From positions 23,517,202 to 23,581,201 of the forward strand of contig NC_092653.1 of NCBI RefSeq assembly GCF_032118995.1: a stretch of 64,000 bases of DNA. The letters are read 5' to 3'. Source of the DNA: Asterias amurensis (lineage: Eukaryota > Echinodermata > Asteroidea > Forcipulatida > Asteriidae). Positions 12,618 to 26,300 of the stretch are shown here, one piece after another. The translations under genes were made by a program, and so were the position numbers. A model generated the notes under the pieces. It was not told where the DNA came from. It saw only the letters and a list, made by a program, of their open reading frames with translations, and searched no databases. Every line of letters begins with the position of its first letter. Position 1 is the stretch's first letter.

Positions 12618-14586
12618 ACCAACGTTCAAAGTTAGCACAAGTTTTGCAAACTGAGATGTCGAAGAAAACATTTTACTTTAACTTACTTTTGATCTAAATC
12701 ATATGGATGCACTCTATCTGACCAAATAATAACTGTCATGTTTTACAACCACAGAGTTCTTATTTAAATATGAATGATAAATTACCCATTACAAAATACT
12801 TAAATGTGACCTTAATAATATTTTGTTTGAGGTCTAAGTTTCTTAACTCACCAAATGTTCTCATCTGCGCATGGCTCCAGAAGCGTCTAGTCCCTTCACC
12901 ATTAACCATGCAAATGGTCGCACAGAGAAACGAGGCCACCAGCTCTAGGTACGGACCTGGCAAAGGCTACATGCGAAACAAACAATATTTCTGAGCCAAC
13001 CATAGGTGAGGTCGCTCCACCGCCCTCCGTGCTCCACTGCCCTCCGTGTACTTCGTGTATATTATTGTCTGCCTATTTTTTTTTCCTTTCCCTTTTTATT
13101 TTGATGTTACGGATAAAAAGCTGTTGGTAACACAGTTATGATTGTATTGAACTATTATAAAGAAAGCTCGATGAATACTCCAGGGACCAAATGATGCAAA
13201 ACTCGGTCATACAAATTGAATGAGAAAACAACAACAGCTCACACTAGAAAATCGGTGCAGGAGATTTTGTGTGTCTCACCCCCCCCCCCCCCCCCACCCC
13301 CACGGATATTCTTACCCCATTATGTAGTATCCATCCCAGTGGCGAGAATAATTCGTGAAGCCACTGTCCTTCGGGACATGGTATATGCAAGATTAGGGAA
13401 ACAGTTGTAGGTTAGGACTATACTTTTAAACGACTGAAGTATAACTGCGTTTAAAGAAACAGAATCTGACACACAGACTCAACCTTAATGTGCTTGCGAC
13501 CAACTTGGTCTCAGAAGTTCGAATCCGGGCGAGAGACTTCAAAGGCTAAAGGCTGCTTCAAATGGCATTAAACGCAACACACTGACCATTTTCAAATTTA
13601 TATTTAAATTATTTCGTTCTGTTCTTTATTTGTTTTTTTTTTGTTTTTTTTTGTTCAGAAATTCGCTTTAGTTATACATGTATCATCTATATACAGTATT
13701 TTGGTCTCTTAACATTATTTACACAGATTAAAATAAGCTCTTATAGTAACATTAGAAATCTCCTTTTGTCACAATCATAACAGTGATACATTAACAAGCA
13801 CTCAGCATCAGACAAAACAACAGTCACTAATTGATTTGAACTAAAACAAACAGAAACTCCACAACCCTAGCTATTTGTATTGAGCTACAAAAAATCACTC
13901 GCACTCCGAAAATCTCTTTCCTCATTTGTAGCACAAAGAAGTTCACACCAATGAAACATAGAATATAGCAAAAACAAACTCTTCTGGGTGAACTACCCAT
14001 ACAACAACTTGACAAAAGAAAACAATACGAGTAAAAATAAAAATTAGAAACTCATGCCTTGGCCTTGAAGTACCAATCATACTTGATTCTCAGCCACATA
14101 ACAACACACTATAGGAGTAATAAATAACATCAATAAACACTTCAGACCAGCTTTGCAACAACAATTAAACCAATATATACACAATGGAAGAAACACAAAA
14201 AGTGTGAATAAATTATACTGACTGATGAAAGCTGTGTGTAAGATAAGCTCCATAATAATGCATATTCATATATCAACATAATTAATAGATGCAAACTTTT
14301 GTAACCAAGAAAAACATCTTTTTAGCAATGATATTTCACATAGCAGCAATACAGTTTAAAATTAATATCAATATCGTCAACCTTCCATATATCATGTATA
14401 CAAAGTACAAGAAGCCTTGGCAATGTACGTCACTTATTTAATACCAATCCAATACTTTCCAAACAGCTGCCAGCTAAAATAAATAATGGCATGCCAATAA
14501 ATAGTGATAATAAATACTTGGCTGGCTGTATCAACTTCAACATGGACTACATTCAGTTCTTGGCAAGTAAAATAACGCCCAGGAGT

Positions 14587-14724
14587 GGATTTTACAAAGA
14601 GTTAAGACTAGTCTTATCTTGAGTTAGGACGAGTTACTCATTCTAACTTGGGACTAGCGTTTAAGTTTTCAATAACTCCTCGGACTAGTCCTAAGTTAGA
14701 ACCATCTTTGGGAAATCAACCCCT
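14587..14724. mobile_element. MITE with GATTTYACAAAGAGTTA termini, copy 1 (diverged)
   Basis: Left arm GTGGATTTTACAAAGAGTTA, right arm an imperfect inverse ending CTTTGGGAAATCAACCCC. Inside, GACTAGTC and GAGTTAGGAC motifs recur in both orientations. A better-preserved relative lies at 55214-55360. Confidence 0.6.
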
Positions 14725-15365
14725 GAGCACACAAATCTCTTTCACACAGTACACACACACAATACTCCAATCCATTTAGTCCCAAGTTCATATCCAAATT
14801 GTGCAGAGATATTGATTTACAAATTTCAGGCATGCACAAAATTAAAACAAAATCATAAAATGCCCAACTACGCTTACATAATTTTTTTTTAGGCTAAACC
14901 AAGAAATCAGCTCATCAACTGAGGTTGCATGCCTGAAATTTGCTTTCTGTGTGACATTTGCAGGGAACTAGTAATTAGTTATGCGTATCACCACTCAGTT
15001 ACTTTTTATTAACTTGAAAATGTATGACACACACAATACTCTCCTAAACTCAACAATGCTACAACCAAGAATGCAGCATAATTTTTTTAAGGGAGTTGAA
15101 GTCATTTAACCACAATGCAGTAGGCATGATCTACATGCAAACTAAATTTAAAATCTTGTGTACATTCTAATCAAGCGACTCCTGAAAAGTTAAAAGCTCA
15201 CCCACCACACAGAATATATCTTGGCTGTGCAATTTGGGAGTCATATTGAGTGTTAATTTGCAGTGCACAGTTAAGTCACTACGTGTGCCTTCAGATTCGC
15301 ACCATATTTGTTACATGCCCCTGATGCCCACATGGCATGTTGTTAGGGCAGATAACATGTGTGAG

Positions 15366-15755
15366 GGGGTCTTTATGGTAAACAGAACACTAAGCCGATG
15401 CACCTCTTTCTTTTTCCTCTCCTTTCTTTACAACAGGACAGGGGTCACAGCATCCTCATCAGCATCCTCATAGATGAGACCAGCTCCTTCCTAGAAAGCT
15501 TCCCTTACTCGGCTTCACTGGTGGAGATGATTGTACCATTGGAGGCGGTCTTGTAGCCACAGGTGGCATAAGTACAAGGGGTCTTTATGGTGTAAAGAAC
15601 ACTAAGCACATCTTTCTGTTTCATCTCCTTTCTTTAACAACAGGGCAGGTGTCACACCATCCTCATAGATAAGAGTAGCTCTTTCCAATGAAGTCATCAA
15701 GGAGTTGGCTTCATGGGTAGAGATAAGTGTGCCATTGAAGGCGGTCTTCATATTT
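15366..15755. repeat. Local tandem duplication, two diverged units of about 190 bp
   Basis: Unit 1 (about 15366-15557) and unit 2 (about 15578-15752) both run from GGGGTCTTTATGG through CTCCTTTCTTTA and CCTCATAGAT to GGCGGTCTT, offset by about 212 bp. On the minus strand unit 2 is open for some 49 codons ending in TAG (STHEANSLMTSLERATLIYE inside). Unit 1 has a one-base length change that breaks the same frame. It may be the remains of a ULK terminal exon or UTR sequence; I cannot decide which. Confidence 0.6.
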
Positions 15756-15766
15756 AGAGCATCGTT

Positions 15767-16155
15767 TAAAGGAACACGTTGCCTTGGATCGGTCGAGTTG
15801 GTCTTTGAAAAGTGCTATGTAACCAATTGTTATAAAATCGGTATGGTTAGAAAGATGTTGTAAAAGTAGAATGCAATGATCTACACAAATATGCCTCGAA
15901 GTTGCACGGTTTTCGTTTTACCCTGTCGACAAACACGGTCGGCCATTTATGGGGGTCAAAAATTTGACTCCCATAAATGGCCAACCGTGTTAGTTCGCGA
16001 CGTAAAATGAAAACCGTGCAATTTTGAGTGATACTTGTGCCGATCATTATATTCTACTTTTAAAACATCTTTCTAACAAATGCATTTCATAACAAAATGG
16101 TTTCAAACGCTTTTCATAGACCAACTCGTCCGATCCAAGGCAACGTGTTCCTTTA
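15767..16155. mobile_element. MITE with AAAGGAACACGTTGCC termini, copy 1
   Basis: Begins AAAGGAACACGTTGCCTTGG and ends with the inverse, CCAAGGCAACGTGTTCCTTT. A second, inner hairpin surrounds ATGGGGGTCAAAAATTTGAC. A full second copy lies at 60828-61220. Both carry the same short minus-strand open frame, which is a by-product of the repeat. Confidence 0.85.
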
Positions 16156-16592
16156 ATGAGCCGTTAAAGATTATTGGGTTGCCCACAACTGATCTTTGAT
16201 CCTCTAAAAGTTGCCAACTCTGCATGGAAAGATAAGCATCCAAGGATAGTTTTTACCTCCATAGAAGGAGGCCAATCATTATGGCAAACTACTTTGGGGG
16301 TATGAAAACTTCCTTGGTTGATTTATACCACTTTCCTACTTTCCTCAGATGTCAGTGAGAGGTTGCAGCATGTAATCTTCAGACCTTAGGAAATACTCCC
16401 TGCAGCAACCTGGTCACTTGACACGACAGTCTCAATAGCTAGCTTCCTAGGTTGACTGAACTTTTAGATCATATTCCTCTGATATTTGTGTTATTTTGTC
16501 TCACGTTGTCAATGGATGCAAGGAAGGGTTAGACTTTCGCTCCAGGTGGAGTATCCGTTGATCCAGAAGCTGTTTATCTGTTGGTAATAGCA

Positions 16593-16795
16593 ATAGACCG
16601 TATTGAATATGATGTCACTGTTCAAATATCTGCCCTACAAGATGGCGTCTGTGAGCGTGCTTGTGCCATAGAAATCAAACCGGGAATGCTGCGTGCTGCG
16701 TGCTTCCTTGATGTACGCGTTTAGACGCGCATATGGTTTGCCCTACAAGATGGCGACTTTCATAGCCGCAAAGGGGTCATTCAATACGGTCTATA
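16593..16795. mobile_element. MITE with ATAGACCGTATTGAAT termini
   Basis: Left end ATAGACCGTATTGAAT, right end ATTCAATACGGTCTAT, a perfect 16-bp inverted pair about 200 bp apart. The sequence GCCCTACAAGATGGCG occurs twice inside in direct orientation. Confidence 0.7.
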
Positions 16796-16875
16796 ATGTT
16801 CTTGCATTCAAATTTCAATATTTTTATGAAAAATTACACTGTATAAACTGTATAAGTTAAGTATTAATTATACCC

Positions 16876-17178
16876 TTAAAGGCAGTGGACACTATTGGTA
16901 TAAAACATTGTGAGAAACAGCTCCCTCTCGAGAAAGAGGTAATTTTCCATGAATTTGATTTTGAGACCTCAAGTTTAGAATTTGAGGTCTCGAAATCAAG
17001 CATCAGAAAGCACACAAATTCGTGACAAGGTTTTTTTTCTTCTTTCATTATTATCTCGCAAATCTGACGACCGATTGAGCTCAAATTTTCACAGGTTTGT
17101 TCTTTTATGCTTATGTTGAGATACATCAACTGTGAAGACTAGTCTTTGACAATTACCAATAGTGTCCACTGTCTTTAA
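16876..17178. mobile_element. MITE with TTAAAGGCAGTGGACACTAT termini, copy 1
   Basis: Starts TTAAAGGCAGTGGACACTAT and ends ATAGTGTCCACTGTCTTTAA. An internal hairpin is built on GAGACCTCAAGTTTAGAATT and its inverse. Related copies lie at 55202-55728 (interrupted) and about 61494-61866 (degraded). I recall this family as common in sea-star sequence. Confidence 0.8.
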
Positions 17179-17246
17179 GGTCTTAATTCTCTTTGATGTT
17201 GCAATATTTCAAAAAAGAAATCAGTTCAAATTGAAGGATTACTTAC

Positions 17247-20200
17247 ATGTTAGAAGGAGGTCCCTGTCACTGTCTGTTGCAGCTTGGAGACATAATCCAC
17301 GCAGGAGCATCTGAGCAGTGTGATAACGACTTACACACTATAAAATAATAACAACAACAAACAATCTTAAAGCTGGACAATAAAAATCTCTTGAAAAACA
17401 GGTAGAAGAGGATAAGTGAGGAGCTGCTGGTGCACATAAAAAGAAGCCCGCAAAGAAATTCATCAGCAAAAACCCTGTGATAAAAAAAGGCTTACAATGT
17501 CCATACATCGGTCAGTGGCCCCAAACATGTGCAACACAATGTTGTTAAAACTGTTCCCAACCAGGGTTACATGTAGGTATTTCCTGGAAGTGCGAGGGTT
17601 AGTCATTTAAGTATGATCAAACAGATCAAGCAAATTTTTCTGGCTGGGCAAATCGTCTTACGAGTGAAACAGGCTTCACTAGGGAGATTTAGCTGCATGA
17701 TACGCGAGCAAAAACATGTACTTGAACGCGAGCAGATTTTGTTGTTTCAAGCATACGTGAAGTTACAATTTTTCACGTCAGGTACGTACGTGTAGACGCC
17801 ATACATGAGCATGCAATAAGACCAAAGTGGTGACGTCACCTAGAAACGAAACAATTTTCTGACATTCACAATCACGTTTTTTGCTCGCACATGTAGCTAA
17901 ACCTTTCTACTATTGAAGAGATCAACATACCTCCTGTGGGTTACCGAATAGTTCATCCAGCCCTGTGCTCTGACACAGATCTATTGCATAGCTGTACATG
18001 AGTTTGTCTGCTGTAATCATAAACCTATCTCTCTCCACAGTGCGTGCCCTACTCATGTTCTTATCATAGAGGACCCTGCAGCGACCTAGACAGTGGTGGT
18101 AGCGTTCATTCAGTGCAGTCACAACTGGTTAGGTAAAATGAATAGAAGACCGTTGTTTTTAAACACTTTCAAAGCAAGGGAACAATTTTAGCTCTACAAT
18201 GCTTCATTATTAATAATAGAGTGTAATCATAATAGTATTAATAATAATAATCTGGGAATGTACATAGTATAGTATAGTACTTTTACAACAGCTATGAAAA
18301 AGACATAAGTTCTCAGTCCTCTTTAAAGCAAAACTACATTACATGCCTTTTTGCATAGGATGTTTATCAGGCTTAAGACAGAGACATTAATAGCGACAAA
18401 TACTGCAAATGACATGAACTATTTAAAAAATGCAAATAATAATCGGTGAATAACTGGTAAATAAGAAAATCCGCTTACACGTTTGGAAACAGGGAATATG
18501 ACTTAAACTTTCCCCTATTCAACAGAGGCAATTAAACCCAGCATTAAAACAAAATATAGAAGACATACAGAATAATACTATGATGAAGACAAACAAACAT
18601 CTAGAGTTTAAAGACCAAGTAAGGATTCATAAACAAATACATATCAAACAATTGAGCACAGAGAGAAAGTAATCAATCACAGGATCTAAGGCATATGGTT
18701 TAAGAACAGTGCTTTGAGGTCCTGCCCCAAAGTTTCACATAGAGAGCAAGGTGGATACACAACAGAACAGGGAATTTCATGTAAGAGTAGGGCTGTTTTG
18801 GCAACAATATAATACAAGTTTACAATATTAACAATTTTATCAAACAAGCAAATAAATGAGCAATTTTTTGAGCAAAAATTGAGCAAAAATGAGCAAAAAT
18901 TTCTTATTAACATGTACAGATTAGTTTGGATTCACAAAACAGTTTCATCAATGTACAAATGGAAATAAAACAAACAGACAAACAAACTTACCATTTCGCA
19001 CAGTGTTTGATGGTTTAAGCCGATCAGCCAGGATTTCAGTTTTGGCCATGTCCAGTGAGGCGGAGAGAAGTTCTAACGACCTAGCATATAACACTAACTG
19101 CTCTGCTCTCCTGAACATACAAACCAAATTACATTATTCAACTTTACTATCCAATTTAACTTGTAGATTTGGCCAACTTCCAGTCAACCAAAAAGGTCAT
19201 GTCCCGAACTGACATTTTCCAAAGTTTACATCTCTTTAATAAAACTGAACCCACATTCTGCTGATCAGAAACACCAGAGTTTGAATTCGGTGCTCTTAAC
19301 CGCTCGGCCACAACAGTTACCACAGTGTCCTTGATTAGGCAAGATCTACTGCCTTGAAATGAGTGTACATGTTCATGTATTGGTAATTCAGATTGAATAT
19401 TCTTTGATAATCCTCACCTGTATCCCTCACTGACAAAGCAGACTTGATCCCCTGTTCCGATATCCGTCTCAACCCCATACACTGACTCAGCTAACGGGTC
19501 ACTCCTCTGCTTTGCTACCTCATTGATGGCATCTACAATGCCAAGAATGACGCTGAGACGGTCAACTGTCTCATTATGCTCCGGCTGGGAAATAGAAATG
19601 GTTGTAGCTCAATTAAGACAACTGAACTCGATATTCTTGCCTTGTACTAATAAAGGCTGGTTCACACACAACTGGTTCTCAAAACGTCCAAAACACATGC
19701 AAAGAAAAATCATAAAACAGCTTTGGTCTGCTAGAACTTATAGCTTTGGCCGTAAATTTCTATAATGTGACCATAGTAGCTTAAATTCTGGTAATGAATT
19801 TGGTCTATGTTAAAACAGGATGAACGTGCTACAAACGGACCAAGTCTGTGTGAACATGTACATCCAATGCCGCCAGACTGCACCACATCCAGCACGTCCC
19901 TAGTATGGCAATTCCGTTCGCAGTTTGTCCTTCTCATTTTACGAACGATGCCACTGTCTAATTGCAGGGCGGGATGGTCAGCAGACCCTTAAAGGTTGCT
20001 ACTACGTCCACTCCATTTGCATACAGTTTTAGCCAGTTCGGCTTCATTTTTCAGATTGTAATGAGAATATGTTCGATGTGATGGGGGTGTTACATGTCTT
20101 TAGTTGTTACATGTCGTTACATGTCTTTAGTGCATAACAAAGTAGCATCTTACCTCAAGTAGGGTTTCCTCCGGTAGCTCAGGAGCAACAAACATGATTG

Positions 20201-20350
20201 GACCCATCATGTTGGGAGGCGAGGCAGCATATGGAATGGGGCTTTGACTGGAGGGTGAACCCTCAGACTGCAAGGCCGAGTTGCGTCGTGATGTACTACC
20301 AATATAGAACATTGGATTGGTCGGTGGACTTGTGGCAAGAGATATAGCTA
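17247..20350 (-). other. ULK: ULK C-terminal EAT/MIT-like domain exons
   Basis: Five exons encode the helical C-terminus. Landmarks: [76 protein letters not shown], and [19 protein letters not shown]. They match human ULK1 EQLVLYLKVAELLSSGLQ, AERLIFSHAVQMVQSAALDE and CVPRYHKALLLLEGLQ in order. In the family this region binds ATG13 and membranes. Only the expected short tail after LLLT is missing. Confidence 0.9.
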
Positions 20351-23300
20351 CTTGGAAAGACACAATAAACAGACATAAGAAGTTTTTTGGTCACCTCTTC
20401 ATTGGTCTAAGTCTCAACTCAACTACTTGGTTGTAACCGCTAACCATTAAAAACAATTGCCTACACAACTGTTTAAAGCATACCAGCATATCAATGAATT
20501 CAATACTAAATGGGGTGCTGGGTGGGAGGAGGGGTGGGGGGAGACAAAAAGCCCTCTTACTTTCCATGCCATTTTCCAGTGTCTTGAGTTGACCAATCGT
20601 TTGGAATCATTCAACTGACTGGGTTTGTCTATTGTGGAACAACTGCGCAGTTGTACATGTATGTATATGTGCTGTGAATATGTCTTGCAAAGGGCATACA
20701 TGTACCTCTCACAACTATGTGGATGATAATGAATGGTCATTTAGTAGGAGGGTTGACTGTGTACTGAGTACTGTGTAGATGCAACCACTTTATAATAGTA
20801 TATTGAAAGCTGGCCTTCTGCATACATATATCCTCAAAAACTAAAGGATTATAATTATTGAATGGTCAGAGAGTACTAGGGTTAAATTACAGTTCGGAAT
20901 TACCTATGAAATACTTTAGCGAGTCAATGCATTGGGGAGATTTTATTTGAAAGTATCGTACCTGACAGTCCATCAAAGCTTCCTGCAGGAGACTTCCCAA
21001 GGCTCTCAAAGGCAGCTTTGAGTGAGTACTGGTCTAGCCTGCTTGAGCTTGCACTACGAGGGAAGACTGCTGTCTCCTTCGGGGAACAGGCTTCATCATA
21101 GCCACCTATAGCACCAGAGAATGTCTTGGTACGCTGGGGTCTGGCAAAGGGGGCACTCAATGGCTGTTAGAGACAATCAAAGGAATAAATATCAGCCTCA
21201 GCTAAAAAATTTTTTTTTGAAGGAATGGGAAACTTTAATATGCATGGAAAAAACTAATATGGGTAGATTCCAAGGTTGACCCTGTTTTCAGATCAATGAA
21301 GTTCACCATGCATCTCATCAGTCTCCTTGAGAGTACATTCTTTCAAAGGAATATCTTTTATATTTTCGGTGAAAAAGCGTCATGAACATATTTTCACAAA
21401 TAAATAACTTAACGCTTATGATAGCATTTTAAAACTGACAATAACTAATGTTTTAAACTTAATACGGAAAACGTTTTCCGGCAGAGTATTTTAGCCTTGT
21501 ATGCATTACAGAAGATGCTTTAAAAATATATATCAAGACAAAGTATCAAACATTTCTTACTGCTTCAATAATAGTATCTTCCAATCTCATATTGGATTCC
21601 ACGCTTCCAACTCTTTTAGTGGGTGATCCCAATATTGTCGGCAGGGCAGAGGGGTTGGTAAAAGCCAGAGGGGATATCCTTGCTGGAGAGGACACTGCTA
21701 AGACAACGACAGACAAAATAATTCAATTATTTCACATGACCTACACTGCAATAACTTTTTTAAGACAATGTTGTCCCTACAGCAAACCTGAAATCATATT
21801 TAAAAAAAAACAATGTTTGTTTGCATTAAGGTAAGATTTTCAGATTTCTTTGTCAATATCTTGTAAAGGGCACTCTAAGAACCTTTCAAGGGCACCCCTT
21901 TGTAAAGTATCAGGCCTGCAAGTATTTAACATGAACTTACTTTTCCTTCTTGCCGGTGAGCCTGAACTTTGGCGCTTGACTGATGGCGGGGACCATTTGT
22001 GAGCTCCTACTGATTGCATGGGGCCTGATGACCCGCTATCAGACAGTGGTGGAGAATAAGAACCAATTGGGAAGCGGAAGAGGGGCGGGGAGGGCGAGGC
22101 TTGCGTCCGGCTGCCAGACACCCTATGATGAACACCAGGACCTGAAGTCACAGATAGACAAGAGAAGCTGGTAAAGACAAACTAGTGAAGTCAGAAATGA
22201 GATTTGGACCAGGCCTGGAATTTCATCTTTAAAAGGGCAAGGCCATTTTCATTTTGCAAAGGGCACTTCCATTGGAAAATCTTAAAATCAATGGGATACT
22301 TTTGTAGGGGCACCAAGGCCAAAACCAGGGGTAAAACCAGTGGTCTGCGTGTCATTCCAGGCCTGTTGGACACCGCAATAAATCGGGATAACAGTACAAA
22401 TCTCTGGACACCAAAAACCTTGTATTTGGAGACAACATTTTTCTAAAGATTGACTTTTCACATAGAAAACAAATCCACCAGGTACATTGTGTTTTGACCC
22501 CTTTGTAGTGGCATGGTCACACCTTTCAAAAAACTTCAAAGGCAAGAAAATATTTGAAGAAAACTTGATGCCAAGAAAGATTCTGTGAACAAAATAGGCA
22601 TGACTGATGTACATAAAACCAAACATTAGCCCACCTGGTGATCCTGAAGGGCAACTGATGGGTGAGGCTAATCCAACTGCTGCAACTGGACTCGGTAACT
22701 TGCCAAACTGAAGCTGGTGGGCACCCTTGAGAAATGTAGAACCAGTTCAGACGTAAGTTTTGATTTAATGGGGATTTTTAGACTATTTTATTATAGGTTT
22801 GATTTGTGGGATCTGTGGAATGATACACAGAGATGCAAAAACCTAAAGCAGTGTACATACCACATCAAAATAATGGCCACATTTGATAGTCAGTTACCAT
22901 TTGAACACACAGGTATAGTACATCATACAGCAATATAACGCAACATTGAAAGTTAACAAAATAAACAAGGAAACACCAAATCATACGCACAATTGTATCA
23001 TGTTAAGCCAACCAACAGAATGTTACATTATTTCAAAACATTAAAACCACTCAATATTCAGGATCATCTATTATAATAATAATAACAAACATGTATTCAT
23101 ACAGCGCTCGCTTAATACAGGGTTCCTAAGCCCTGAAAATGAATCTACACATACATTTAATAACAATTGCATCACCAACACACAGGCCTGCATACTCTAC
23201 AGAGGCAATGGAGGCAATAACATCATGCCCCTGGGGCCAATTTCACTAAGAGCTCAGATTGATCTTATCTGTATATCAATCTTAGTTGCTATTTATCAAG

Positions 23301-26300
23301 ATCATCATGTGAAAATAAATCACAGCCAGTTGTATGTGTGCACAATATATTTATAACACTGAAATTTTTTAATAAAATAGTTAATAAAATGTTACGAGAG
23401 AAATAAATGTCTTATATTGTTTAAAACAAAACACACAAGCTTAACCAATTATGATAGAGAAGAATATTTATTGATTTAGCAGTTCACAAAATCCAACATG
23501 ACAGCACACATTCAACACAGACAGCCCAATCCCCCTGGACCAATAACAGCCGAATCTTTCAATACAATACATTTTATACAACACTATACCCTCAAAGATC
23601 AAATGATATACATGTATGAAAACAAAGCAATCTTCCTAAGGGTAATGATGTTAAGGCGCTTTGAGAAGCCTGTTAGGGGTGAAAAGCGTGGTATAAAAAC
23701 CAACTACTATTCATTATTATTCTGGAACTTAGTACTGTTTGAAATTAAGCTTACCTGTGGGGATGTTTTGGAAGGACTTATTGCACTATGTGGACTTGGG
23801 GTAGAAGCAGGTGGCGTCATCTTAATCCCTGGGGGATTCTGCCGATTGGGACTTGATCTGGGCCTGCCAGATGATCCCGTAGCTATAGGAAGACTTGTCG
23901 GCCTGGGATTATCCAAAGAGAGAATGGTTATTTAATGATTTGTAACAACTTAAATAAATGAATAATAAATGTTAAATTTGCATCAATTTTTACCAATACA
24001 CCGATTACTGTATACTCAGTACTTTCCCAAGTCCCGAAAAAATATCACTGGCATATTACTCCGGTGGGATTCGAACCCACCATCCTTGTAATTCTAGAGC
24101 AGTGTCTCATTGACAAACCTATCACTAAAAACCACTTGAATGATATCGAATGGTCAGACGGTGAGATGGTTTTAAAGCTAACAACATAACACTTTGGCAA
24201 TCCTTGACCAACATACATGTACCCACCTCCCATTTGGAGACTGACTTCCACCAGTAGGCGACTGACCCCCTGATGCTTGCGTAGCATACATGGCAACAGG
24301 GGAGGAGGGAGAAGGGATGGACCTATGCCGGGGTACTACAGGAGGGTCACTGTAACCAAGAAAATGTCAAGGGGGGTTACTCCAGCAGCAACAACATCGG
24401 AAAATGGGTAATGCAGAGCTGTCAACAATTTCATCTTGCTATCCGGGAGATTTCGTACAACAATCAGGGAGATATTTAGTTACATCCAACATGTAGGAGG
24501 AAAAAGTTCCAGAAATCAGGGAGAGTTCCAAATGTTTTCATCAGAATATGAAAAGTTTGGTTTCTTTTCCCTGAACTTTCTGCAGAATTAGGGAAAGTTG
24601 GCAGCTCTGGTAAATGAAGCAATTGGCACAAATCTTTTGAACAAGATTTGGGATTACTGTATCAGTTCAGCTAGAGTGACCAGAGACCAGTTTTATATAG
24701 AGCTGCTTATCAAACAAATTTGAGTGAAACCATGCTTAGCAGAAACATGACATCAGCCAAAACTCTATGCAATGCAGATTGCTCTTCCATTAAGCAGAAT
24801 TTTCTGCTGAACAAGAACAAGTTTACCAGTTTTTACAGCTTAAAAGTATGTACAGTTTGTGCCTGCATGGTATCCACTCATGGTATCCACTCATTTCTGC
24901 TTGGCAATACCGGTTTATACATACAGTTAACAGCTCTATCTTACATGACATCAAGCACAGCATGCACACTGGAGACACCCCAACAATTTTAGAACTATGA
25001 CAGCATTATCCATTGACAATTCTAGCAGCATGTTTACCTTTCAACTATTGACAAAAGAATCCTGTACAATATTTTTCAAAAGAGTATAGGATTTCAATAA
25101 ACAAGGAACCCCCGGGTAATGGTCAAGTTGTATGTTTGCCTTGACCATTACCTGTACACAATTTGGCCTCACTCTTCTTTCATCAGCAGTCCCATAATAA
25201 GGCCATCATTTTGGTACAAAGGTTGAGTTTTGCACATAGACAATTCTCTCCACCGACAATGAGATTATATCCCACCTATTATTTGTGTGGCTTACATTTG
25301 GGTTAAATGATAACAAATATGGCCTCGTGCTCTACCAAAAATCTTGTTTGCATCAAGTTCATAACTTGTCATGCGACCTTGTTGCACTAACGTGAGCAAA
25401 TGTCCTTGTGCACTACCCATCGTCACATGTTGGGACAACAGATTAAAGTCTGACCCGACAGATAAAGGTTACTAGTACAACATACAAACAGACGGGGCCA
25501 ATTTCATAGAGCTACTTAAGCAAAATATTTGCTTAAGCATGAAAATAGCTCGCTTATTTTACACATGTTACTGGCCAGAATTTCATGCCATATACATTTG
25601 TACATTGCTTGTGACTGGTATTTAGCTGTTGTTTACTTAACATAACAATTGAGTGGAGTCTTGGACAGTAATCTGATTTTACTGAGCAAGGATGTTTTTG
25701 CTTGAGCAAAATTTTGTGCTTAAGCAGCTCTATGAAATTGGGCCCATGATTCAAACCCACATTCTGCATACTCTAATAACAAAAAAATATAAATTGGCCA
25801 CGATGCTCCACAAATCACATGGCTTCAAACTTCTGACCCAGCATTTGCCAGCGCAGAAGAGGGATTGAATGATTCTGAATGTGATCTTAATCATCAAAGA
25901 TGAATTACTAAAGAAGTCAAACAGACTCTGCTAGGGTCAGAACGTCAAGCCATTAACTATTTATTGCATTTATACTGTTGGTCCTTTTGGTTGGGAAGCA
26001 GTTTGCAACAACTTATTCTATTTTTTCAGTTACACAAAGAGTCAGAATAAATTAACCTGCCTGATCCCATTCTGGCCTATGCCAAACTTAGAGTACCATG
26101 GTGTCTTATAGGCCGTGTCTGAAATGGCGACTTTGGCTACAGCTACGGCTAGATCGTGAGTGTTTCCCTATTCTTCAACACTGGAAAGACGCGCTAATCT
26201 AGCCATAGCTGTAGCCGAAGTCGCTACACGGACATGGCCTTACACTTTGTATGTTTGCATTGACCAGCAATTTACCTGATTGACCGCAGACGATCAAACT

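Larger units (their letters stand above)
10876..13600. other. Intergenic region upstream of the flytrap receptor; MITEs only
   Basis: No exon with convincing protein similarity is visible on either strand. The stretch holds the receptor 5' region, two inverted-repeat elements (12151-12396 and about 12465-12617) and a poly-C run at 13279-13295. The open frames here are short and do not resemble known proteins. Confidence 0.5.
13600..17246 (-). other. ULK 3' region: terminal exon not identified, probable 3' UTR
   Basis: The last ULK exon I can trace ends at 17247 in phase 1. The stop codon and 3' UTR must therefore lie in this stretch. A minus-strand AATAAA (TTTATT at 13625-13630) could be its polyadenylation signal. 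Several candidate acceptors between 15.4 and 16.5 kb give short open tails, but none clearly matches the vertebrate ULK C-terminus. The region also contains repeats at 14581, 15366, 15767, 16593 and 16876. Confidence 0.4.

Noticed and set aside
15847-16047. Minus-strand 66-codon frame that has a close homologue at 60910-61110
   Set aside because: The similarity exists because both lie in copies of the same MITE. The frame is a by-product of the inverted repeat, with no start context or family similarity.
24045-24130. T-arm-like GGTGGGTTCGAATCCCACC on the minus strand, suggesting a tRNA gene
   Set aside because: No acceptor stem, D-arm or anticodon stem can be paired around it. It is more likely a tRNA-derived SINE remnant.
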